DNA of 64,000 bases from contig NZ_WSRP01000009.1 of the NCBI RefSeq assembly GCF_009767915.1, positions 16,994 through 80,993 on the forward strand, read 5' to 3'. Of the stretch, positions 8,052 through 14,335 are shown in pieces. The notes beneath the pieces are model-generated. The model saw only the letters and a list, made by a program, of their open reading frames with translations, had not been told where the DNA came from and made no database searches. The stretch is from Parasutterella muris. Lineage in GTDB: Bacteria > Pseudomonadota > Gammaproteobacteria > Burkholderiales > Burkholderiaceae_F. Both the position numbers and the translations under genes were made by a program. The first letter of the stretch is position 1, and every line of letters starts with the position of its first letter.

Positions 8052-10004
8052 TTAGATGGGAGATTCGGTTGCAAAATCACGCTCATACCACTTACCGCCA
8101 GCAATAGCAAAGTTGGTAACGGGGATATATTCAAAATTAGTGACTTTGGTCTTGGTATCAATATGAACCAATCCAAAACCCAATCCCCACTTTTCGCCTT
8201 CGCAGTAACTTGCGCTTCGTTTGTGTCCGCAACCCAGTTGATGCCACTCATATGTTCCATAGGTTGGAGAAAAAGAACTCCAAACTATATGTTTATGGTG
8301 ATGCCCGTGACATCCTGGCATTCCCATATCTCGAGCTTGAGGCAAATGATGAACGAGAAAACTGTCGTAATAAACCTTGTAATTGTTTGCGAGTTCTTTT
8401 TCTTCATCACGCTTGCTCCAAGCCCGTAAATCGGCTTTTGCAATGTAATTAACTTCGTATTCGTCTAATCCCAGCAGTTTTGAAATCGTAAAACCGTGCA
8501 GATCAGAAAGCACCGCTCTTAATGCGGGAGTTGCTTCTGCCAAGTGCTTAATTAAACGACAATTGCCAGTGAAATTTACGATTCCACCACGCTTTGTAAT
8601 AAGTGTTCCGTCAACAGTCTGAACTGCCACAACTGTTTGTCTGTCGGTTCTTTCAACTGAACAGAAAGCGTTAAGCGATCTTTTGAGAATGTTGATACGC
8701 CATTCCTTTTTCATTTCCTTGACTACACAAGGAGTGCCGTGAAGAACATAGGCAATTTGAAGAGCTTCGGCAACCTCTTTTGACGGCATTGTATAAGCTC
8801 TGCCGAGAGTGAAATATTTCTCTGACAAATGAGACTCAAGTTCTTTAAGCGTTTCAGCGCTGACCTTCATCATTGCGCCAAAATCAACTGGCTTTGTGCC
8901 CTCAATCATCGCAAGAACATCACTCAAAGGGGGTGAGTCTTTGTGCTCAAGATTCATCACCAGTTTCTTTCTATTTGCCCTAAAGCCCTTTCTTTCAAAC
9001 TGTTTTACAGGCTGTAATTTCCCATCAAGAAATATGTTGTGAGAAAGAGAAACGCATTCGTTTGCAAGCGTTCCTTCAACTAATACCGCTTGTACCAGTT
9101 TCAAACCTTTAAGGGCAATCGGATTTTCGAAATGAAGTTTTTCTTCTGACTGAGAGAAACTAGCTACTTTCATATCGAGACGCAGATTTGGTGCCAGAAC
9201 CCAGCCTTTATCAGTCAGAACTTCTGTGTCCAGCGAAATACATTCATGATTGCCTTCAATAAGATCAATTTGGGAGTTAGGTGCTACTTTTCTCATCGGT
9301 TTCAGCACCTCGTCATGAACAAACTTAATGCGATTTACGACGTTCCACTCACGAGGGTCAACAGAATATTTGCCAAACTCAGGTAAATCAAAGAGGTCTC
9401 CGCCAATGCAAATCACGTCGGGTTGCGCCCTTTTTGCCACATCAAGGAAGGTTCTCAAGAAAAATTTGTCGCACTCAACATCATGCAAGTCAGAGGCTAT
9501 CAGAACCGTTTTAAAGCGATTTGAATTGGGCTTAAGGTACTTACCTTCATAATGCTGTCTTTCTTCGTTAAACGCTTTATATGCGTCCCTTGAAGCGTGT
9601 TTTGCAATGTCTTTTTCTAGCTGTTGCTGAGGGCGGGTAAGGGTCAGTCCAGCCTGTCGTTTGAACTCTTCAAATGTTCCGAAAAACCTGTTCCAAGTCG
9701 AATCAGAAGTTTGTGTGTGGTTGCGATAAAAATTTCTCGTGATGAATTTTTCTTCGTTTTCCTTTTGAACTTTCTGAAGCTCTTCAATGCAGTCATCTTT
9801 TGTGTACCCAGCTTTGAAGAAGCTAATGTCTTCAGAAAGAAGCTGTTTAGCTCTGTTGATAAGCACATATCCTTCATCACGAGCTTTCTTTGCTTTCTTT
9901 CTGACTGTTCTTTCATTGATGTGGAAGTGATTTGCCACGTCAATAATTTTTGGGAAATCTTTAAGGTTGTTATAAATTTGGACGAAGTTTTCTAATTCGC
10001 TCAT
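8052..10004 (-). CDS. Metallophosphoesterase with HTH N-terminus, interrupted by intein
   Basis: A 650-residue precursor. Residues 18-50 look like a helix-turn-helix (HINERTVRKKAKKARDEG). The calcineurin-like phosphoesterase core has all metal motifs: ASDLHD (170-175), GGDLFD (201-206), GNHE (251-254), a His in FLVHHL and CHGHHHKH near the C-terminus. An intein of 227 residues (255-481) splits the core just after GNHE; its removal would join GNHE to CRLIKHL. The mature protein would be about 423 residues. The substrate is unknown; the DNA-binding-like N-terminus suggests a nucleic acid. It overlaps radical SAM gene 1 by 35 bases. Confidence 0.88.
   Translation of the reverse strand: MSELENFVQIYNNLKDFPKIIDVANHFHINERTVRKKAKKARDEGYVLINRAKQLLSEDISFFKAGYTKDDCIEELQKVQKENEEKFITRNFYRNHTQTSDSTWNRFFGTFEEFKRQAGLTLTRPQQQLEKDIAKHASRDAYKAFNEERQHYEGKYLKPNSNRFKTVLIASDLHDVECDKFFLRTFLDVAKRAQPDVICIGGDLFDLPEFGKYSVDPREWNVVNRIKFVHDEVLKPMRKVAPNSQIDLIEGNHECISLDTEVLTDKGWVLAPNLRLDMKVASFSQSEEKLHFENPIALKGLKLVQAVLVEGTLANECVSLSHNIFLDGKLQPVKQFERKGFRANRKKLVMNLEHKDSPPLSDVLAMIEGTKPVDFGAMMKVSAETLKELESHLSEKYFTLGRAYTMPSKEVAEALQIAYVLHGTPCVVKEMKKEWRINILKRSLNAFCSVERTDRQTVVAVQTVDGTLITKRGGIVNFTGNCRLIKHLAEATPALRAVLSDLHGFTISKLLGLDEYEVNYIAKADLRAWSKRDEEKELANNYKVYYDSFLVHHLPQARDMGMPGCHGHHHKHIVWSSFSPTYGTYEWHQLGCGHKRSASYCEGEKWGLGFGLVHIDTKTKVTNFEYIPVTNFAIAGGKWYERDFATESPI
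8562..9242 (-). other. Intein in metallophosphoesterase (227 residues)
   Basis: The insert begins with the classical block A, CISLDTEVLTDKGW (Cys1 nucleophile), and ends VNFTGN followed by Cys+1, the Asn/Cys pair needed for C-terminal cleavage. The penultimate residue is Gly rather than the usual His. No LAGLIDADG pair is obvious in the middle; the segment AEALQIAYVLHGTP resembles remnants of one. It is probably able to splice but no longer mobile (inference). Confidence 0.88.
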
Positions 10005-11013
10005 GTTCTTCTAAGTTCTTTAACCAAACCTTGGCTATGCTTTCTCGAAGTTTGTAATACAGGCAGTCCGCATCATGTGTATTTGATGTATAACAGCCAC
10101 CGCCGCAGGAGGCATAGGTTTCGCAGTTCTGGCACTCTTTTGTATTTGAAAATTTAGCCAGATTGAACGAGATGGGTTTGATTGGGATATAAGGTTTAAA
10201 AATGTTGCCCGTAATGTTTGTCGGGCTATTGTTATGGTGGCAATTGTATGTGTTGCCGAACAGGTCTACAGAAAGAATTCTATCGTTAACGCATGGATTC
10301 GGCTTTCTCCCCTTGTAATTCAGTTCCTTTTGATAGCGATACAAAAAATGAGCAATGACAGTCTTGCAGAAGAGGTCTTGCTCGAAATTGGCCAGTTCAT
10401 AAATTCCCATCATCGCTTGAAAGTAAGCAATGACATCTTCGTGTGTCATCCAATAGTTAGAATGACATCCATTGTTCGCTTTGATCATGTCAAAGCCAAT
10501 TGGTGGTCTTTTCCCGATTAGCTCACAAATACGCTCATAATCATCTTTCAGAAGCAGAGGGCTGACTCTTTTGTGATGAATGAGCGCTTCAATCGAAAAG
10601 TTTTCAAGTCTCCCGATTATCTTCCACTGCTCTGGACTAATGTCTCCGTCATGGAAAGAGACGACGGTGAAGATGTCGGGATGCTGATTGCAGAAATCGA
10701 CATATTCATCTGTAATCAGCGTTCCGTTTGTAGTAATTCGATTTCTTTTTGCCTGAATGACAGGCTGAAGTTCTTCATAAACTGCTTTAATGATTTTCCA
10801 ATAAAGCATCGGCTCCCCACCCCAGTAATGAAGCGAAGTGATCTTCGTATTTGTTCTGTCAAGGTAGGACAGGAATTGCGAGGCGAACCCTTTCGAATCG
10901 CCTTTTTTATTCATCTTCTCGCCCTCTTCTTGCTGAAGACAGTAGCCGCAACGCAGATTGCAAGCCGAGCCGAAAAGCAGATTTACGGATTTGAAAGAAC
11001 TTTGATTTTGCAT
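9970..11013 (-). CDS. Radical SAM/SPASM enzyme 1
   Basis: A 347-residue radical SAM protein. The SAM-cluster motif is CNLRCGYC (Cys18, Cys22, Cys25), followed by YWGGEP and TTNGTLIT, and a C-terminal SPASM-type cysteine set (CQNCETYASCGGGC and a later Cys) for auxiliary Fe-S clusters. Family members (anaerobic sulfatase maturases, peptide maturases) modify peptides or proteins. It overlaps both neighbours, the 309-residue unknown protein (31 bases) and the metallophosphoesterase (35 bases), and lies two genes from a fibre with a cysteine-packed tail. The target is unknown; that fibre is the best candidate (inference). Confidence 0.88.
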   Translation of the reverse strand: MQNQSSFKSVNLLFGSACNLRCGYCLQQEEGEKMNKKGDSKGFASQFLSYLDRTNTKITSLHYWGGEPMLYWKIIKAVYEELQPVIQAKRNRITTNGTLITDEYVDFCNQHPDIFTVVSFHDGDISPEQWKIIGRLENFSIEALIHHKRVSPLLLKDDYERICELIGKRPPIGFDMIKANNGCHSNYWMTHEDVIAYFQAMMGIYELANFEQDLFCKTVIAHFLYRYQKELNYKGRKPNPCVNDRILSVDLFGNTYNCHHNNSPTNITGNIFKPYIPIKPISFNLAKFSNTKECQNCETYASCGGGCYTSNTHDADCLYYKLRESIAKVWLKNLEEHERIRKLRPNL

Positions 11014-11912
11014 TCAGCTTTGTCCGAATACCATTTTGTGTTTAATTTGATTCTCATAACGTCGCCGTCAACCAAGTCAAGCGCCCTGACTTTGAACTTG
11101 CCTTTGCCGTCACGAATCTTGACTCGTTTGTGAGGAGCGTACCCATCTACCGCTTCAATTATTAAGCCGTCCCAGTCCACGCCGCCAATCTTTTTATCTG
11201 TATTGCCTTGATAAAACTGGACTTCGATTTCTACAAGCTCATTGGGCTTGCAGTGATCGGGCGCTGTCATTCTCGGGAGAATGTTTAAGTAGCGTGAAGC
11301 ACCGACTTTTTCATTGACGAACTCAGAAGGGGTTGTGTTGTCATCAACTCTGAGATTGGTAATCATCTTGCCGTTTGGCTTTGTAGAAAACGACATGGCG
11401 CATTCGTCAACGTTGTCTCTCTTGTCTCGGCAAAAGATTTGACCAAGGGTTGTTCGGCCCATAGAAATTGCCTGATAGGCCGAACGGTAGCGTGAAATGT
11501 AAGATTCTTTCTGAGTATCAATTAGAGACAAAATACCTTCGTTCTTTTTGACAACAAAAGCAATGTTCCCCATTGGAACAAATGATTTGCGAATGAGCGA
11601 CTCTTCTTTGTCAAAAATCTCTTCGAGCAAGATGAAGTATCTTTCGCCGTCAATTTCAAAAGAAAAATTGACATTGACTCTATTGAGTGACGCATTGTTG
11701 GTTGCGAGTTTCAGCGTGGAATGCAAAAGATTAATTCCATTTGCTGGCGTGCGCATAACCTTTTCCTCGATTTCTTCTGAAAGCGTCGAGACTTTTTCAA
11801 GAACACGCATTGCTAAGCGTGTTTTGTCAGCCGCATAATTCGTGACGTCATATGGAAATTTATGACTGATAATGTGTCTTCTTGGTCTTTGTTCCACTTT
11901 TATTCTCCACAA
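10983..11912 (-). CDS. Unknown protein between Cys-rich fibre and radical SAM gene
   Basis: A 309-residue protein that I do not recognise. Residues 1-210 are mixed alpha/beta with conserved-looking aromatic and basic residues; the last 100 residues look like an all-beta, Ig-like domain (alternating hydrophobics, DGKGKFKVRALDLVDGD). It has no signal peptide. It overlaps the fibre gene upstream by 13 bases and the radical SAM gene downstream by 31, a tight coupling that suggests the three products work together, for example as scaffold or substrate partner (inference). Confidence 0.7.
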   Translation of the reverse strand: MWRIKVEQRPRRHIISHKFPYDVTNYAADKTRLAMRVLEKVSTLSEEIEEKVMRTPANGINLLHSTLKLATNNASLNRVNVNFSFEIDGERYFILLEEIFDKEESLIRKSFVPMGNIAFVVKKNEGILSLIDTQKESYISRYRSAYQAISMGRTTLGQIFCRDKRDNVDECAMSFSTKPNGKMITNLRVDDNTTPSEFVNEKVGASRYLNILPRMTAPDHCKPNELVEIEVQFYQGNTDKKIGGVDWDGLIIEAVDGYAPHKRVKIRDGKGKFKVRALDLVDGDVMRIKLNTKWYSDKAECKIKVLSNP

Positions 11913-13129
11913 TTGTCGTCATTGCAATCACAATCACAGCGACAATCACAATTACAGTTGGCTTTGTATCTTTCTCTTATTACTTGATGAGAATGCGAGG
12001 CTTTAACCAGCGCTTTAAGAATTGTGTTGATGTTGTAGTTCCCGTTTCCTGTCAGCTCTGGAAGGGTATCAACTGTTAAAAAAGTACGATGCAAAGTCAG
12101 ATCGCCTGAGCCGCCTGAGTCAGTAAAAACGTCATACGTGTCATCAAAGGTGTCGACCTTGCACCTATGAAATTTCGTCGTCGTCTGTCTCGGAGTTGTG
12201 TAAACGTTGTAGTCCAAGCCGTCAACGTTGGAAATTTTTGACGTCTGAGAATTCGAGTGCGAAACCTGGAGGTTGTTAACCTTTCCGTCACCAGCAATTT
12301 TCACCAACTCGCTAGCTCTGAAGCCACCAATCATTTCAGCATTCAGATTTTTATTCAGTGTGCCGTTATTGACCGCCAACTGTCCCGAGCCATTGCCAGC
12401 GTGGATACCGTCAACCATATCAGCGTTTAGATTGCTGTTAACCGTTCCGTTGTTAATCGAAACTTGATTACTGCCGTTTCCTGCATGTAGCCCATCAACC
12501 ATGTCGGCATTCAATCTTGTGTTGAGCACGCCATTGTTGATAGCAATCTGACCAGAATCGTTTCCTGGCTTATATCCACTAACTTTCTCAGCGTTCATAC
12601 CTTTGATGACTTCGCCTGATGTGGAACCTGAGAAAATTCTGCCCCACGGAGTCCAGTCGCCGCCGATTTCAGTTCTAACCATGATGATGTCATGATTGAA
12701 ACTGAACGCTAGCTGAGTTGCCCAACCGTCAGAATTACCATGTCTGAATTGTAGAACTCGCCACTGCTTATCGCCTTCAGGGGCATTAAGCATGTTTGTC
12801 CCTTCATAGAAGCCAGTAGGCATCTTCTGCCAAAGATTCAAGTCCTTGGCGTCATAGTTTATTGCGTTGCCTGCGCCACCTTCAATATGTCGGAACTCGC
12901 CATTCAGATCAGCGATCAGCTTCCATCCGTTCTTTAAATCATTGATGTCTATCAGCTGATAAAGTTTCTTTTCGTCAGTTCTGAAACAAAGCATTCCGTC
13001 AAAAACATTTGTAGTCGGGAATGTCGTACCAGAGTTACAAGAAATTGCTGTTTTGTCGTTGTTTAGAAGCGGCTGAAGAGAGTCTCGAATCTTTTCCGAA
13101 CTCGGAATCTCTGTATATCGTTGAACCAT
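11900..13129 (-). CDS. Pyocin-knob tail fibre with cysteine-packed C-terminus
   Basis: A 409-residue fibre-type protein. The first 60 residues resemble the N-terminus of the tail protein at 28917-29345 (both have TAISC or ASITC, then FP and GMLCFR), which suggests virion attachment. A pyocin-knob-like domain follows (about 98-167, ending DWTPWGRIF). Residues 178-262 are three 28-residue repeats with the pattern LNADMVDGxHAGNGS. The C-terminus (392-407) is CNCDCRCDCDCNDDNC, seven cysteines, unlike any other gene here. Such a tail could bind metal or be crosslinked; two radical SAM/SPASM enzymes share its operon. Confidence 0.85.
   Translation of the reverse strand: MVQRYTEIPSSEKIRDSLQPLLNNDKTAISCNSGTTFPTTNVFDGMLCFRTDEKKLYQLIDINDLKNGWKLIADLNGEFRHIEGGAGNAINYDAKDLNLWQKMPTGFYEGTNMLNAPEGDKQWRVLQFRHGNSDGWATQLAFSFNHDIIMVRTEIGGDWTPWGRIFSGSTSGEVIKGMNAEKVSGYKPGNDSGQIAINNGVLNTRLNADMVDGLHAGNGSNQVSINNGTVNSNLNADMVDGIHAGNGSGQLAVNNGTLNKNLNAEMIGGFRASELVKIAGDGKVNNLQVSHSNSQTSKISNVDGLDYNVYTTPRQTTTKFHRCKVDTFDDTYDVFTDSGGSGDLTLHRTFLTVDTLPELTGNGNYNINTILKALVKASHSHQVIRERYKANCNCDCRCDCDCNDDNCGE
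12344..12598 (-). repeat. Three 84-bp tandem repeats in fibre gene
   Basis: Three direct repeats encode 28-residue units of the form MVDGxHAGNGSxQxxxNNGTxNxN. Units two and three are nearly identical at the protein level; the first has diverged (MNAEKVSGYKPGNDS) and a fourth, partial unit (LNAEMIGGF) follows. Such shaft repeats can lengthen or shorten by recombination. Confidence 0.8.
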
Positions 13130-13138
13130 TTATTGTCC

Positions 13139-13978
13139 TCATGTAATTTGATGCTTGGGAACCCAGAGTTTTTCTGTTGCCGTTGCAACCGTTCCTGCAA
13201 ATGCCGATACTCTTTGTCCCATGATTGCAATGCAATCAAATCTGTCTAGCGGCATATTTGATTCAGAAATAAAAACTGGAAGAGTCTGTTGTTCGCACCA
13301 GTCATAAAAATCTTCATAGTCAAACTTTTTCCGTTCACCGTCGTCACCTTTGTAAAGCTCCGAACGTGAATAAGGAATGTCGCAATAAATAACTCCTTGT
13401 TCAGTCAGAGGCACTTCTTTGTAATCACAGCTGTAGATTTTCAGTTTTGAAGAATCAAGAGCAATATTGCTGACGCCGCTATAACGAGCAATTCTTCCAA
13501 CAACTGGATTTCTAATCATGTTGTCGATTAGATCGGGGTTCTTTTTCAAAACCCTTGCCAGCTTTCTGAAATACGAAAAGCGTTCTTCTGGAGTTTCGCA
13601 GACAATTGTTTTGTGCAAAATCTCATAGGGTTCTTCAAGGTCTTTGGCCACGAAGTAGCTTCTTTTGTTGCTGTTGAAGCTCCAGACCGAAGCGATGAAA
13701 GCGTCTTTGTTTTTCAGCGCATTGAATTGTTGAAGCCCAACCCAGTCATAAGCGTTTTTGTACTTCCCTTCCAGTGCGTTTTTGAAAAGCTGAGACTGAG
13801 CGGTATTGATGTCATTCATCACAAACAAATCCCATTTGCCGCTTCGCATTGCGCTATGAGTTACCGCCCCGCCACCACAGAAGAGGTCGTAAAACACGCC
13901 CCCAGAGGGGAGTTTGCTGATGATTTTTTCAGCAAACTTGCTTTTGGAACCTCTGTAAGGAAGACCGTAATTTGTCAT
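13139..13978 (-). CDS. D12-class DNA adenine N6-methyltransferase
   Basis: A 279-residue Dam-like methyltransferase that would methylate adenine in DNA, using SAM. It shows YRGSKSKFAEKI at the N-terminus, motif I DLFCGGGAVTH and catalytic motif IV DIPYSR, a DPPY variant with Ile in place of the first Pro. I chose ATG 13978 because it overlaps the stop of the preceding gene as ATGA; an upstream in-frame ATG at 14002 is also possible. It is inside the NrdD/radical SAM operon. Protection against host restriction or gene control are the usual phage roles. Confidence 0.88.
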   Translation of the reverse strand: MTNYGLPYRGSKSKFAEKIISKLPSGGVFYDLFCGGGAVTHSAMRSGKWDLFVMNDINTAQSQLFKNALEGKYKNAYDWVGLQQFNALKNKDAFIASVWSFNSNKRSYFVAKDLEEPYEILHKTIVCETPEERFSYFRKLARVLKKNPDLIDNMIRNPVVGRIARYSGVSNIALDSSKLKIYSCDYKEVPLTEQGVIYCDIPYSRSELYKGDDGERKKFDYEDFYDWCEQQTLPVFISESNMPLDRFDCIAIMGQRVSAFAGTVATATEKLWVPKHQIT

Positions 13979-14157
13979 TCGTCTTTTTTCTTCAGGCCGC
14001 ACTTGTCTTCTGTAAAGTACTTGCGTTCATGAAATTCGCCCTTCTTACCGATGTTGTAAGAAGAAACAGGTCGGTGATAACCCATGACTCTCGACCACAC
14101 TTCGCACGGCTGACGTTCTTCGTCTTTCAGTTCAATTTCTTCTTTTTCGTTATTCAT
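13975..14157 (-). CDS. Stand-alone glycyl-radical domain of class III NrdD
   Basis: A 60-residue protein matching the C-terminal end of anaerobic ribonucleotide reductases: CEVWSRVMGYHRPVSSYN, then GKKGEFHERKYF. The Gly in RVMGY is the position that carries the glycyl radical. The long NrdD at 14328-16754 stops just before this point, so the enzyme is encoded as two polypeptides. A good ribosome site (AGGAG) precedes its ATG. Its Cys in QPCEVW could complete the zinc site formed by CPKH and CPKC in the large chain (inference). Assembly of the two parts would be needed for activity. Confidence 0.85.
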   Translation of the reverse strand: MNNEKEEIELKDEERQPCEVWSRVMGYHRPVSSYNIGKKGEFHERKYFTEDKCGLKKKDE

Positions 14158-14165
14158 TTTTTCTC

Positions 14166-14273
14166 CTATTTAAAAGCCGCAAGTATTAAAAGCACACATC
14201 CGCAAAACTGCACACTGTCGCTTCCAAACATAATCAGAAGCAGACCAATAAAAGCAATATCAAGAGGGTGCAT
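14166..14273 (-). CDS. Possible 35-residue membrane peptide
   Basis: A short frame between the two NrdD pieces encodes MHPLDIAFIGLLLIMFG and a second hydrophobic stretch ending CVLLILAAFK. It would span the membrane once or twice. No clear ribosome site precedes it. It could equally be neutral spacer left when NrdD was split. Confidence 0.35.
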   Translation of the reverse strand: MHPLDIAFIGLLLIMFGSDSVQFCGCVLLILAAFK

Positions 14274-14281
14274 TTTGTTTG

Positions 14282-14335
14282 TTACCAGCCCCAACCTTCT
14301 TGTCGGAACCAGTCGTCATAACCTTCATTAAGCAT
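14282..14335 (-). CDS. Possible 17-residue Trp-rich peptide overlapping the nrdD stop
   Basis: The frame MLNEGYDDWFRQEGWGW starts inside the last codons of nrdD (ATGCTTAA). The composition (three Trp, acidic) is unusual. Its ATG lies about 10 bases after the purine-rich end of nrdD. Function unknown; it may be a leader peptide or chance. Confidence 0.3.
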   Translation of the reverse strand: MLNEGYDDWFRQEGWGW

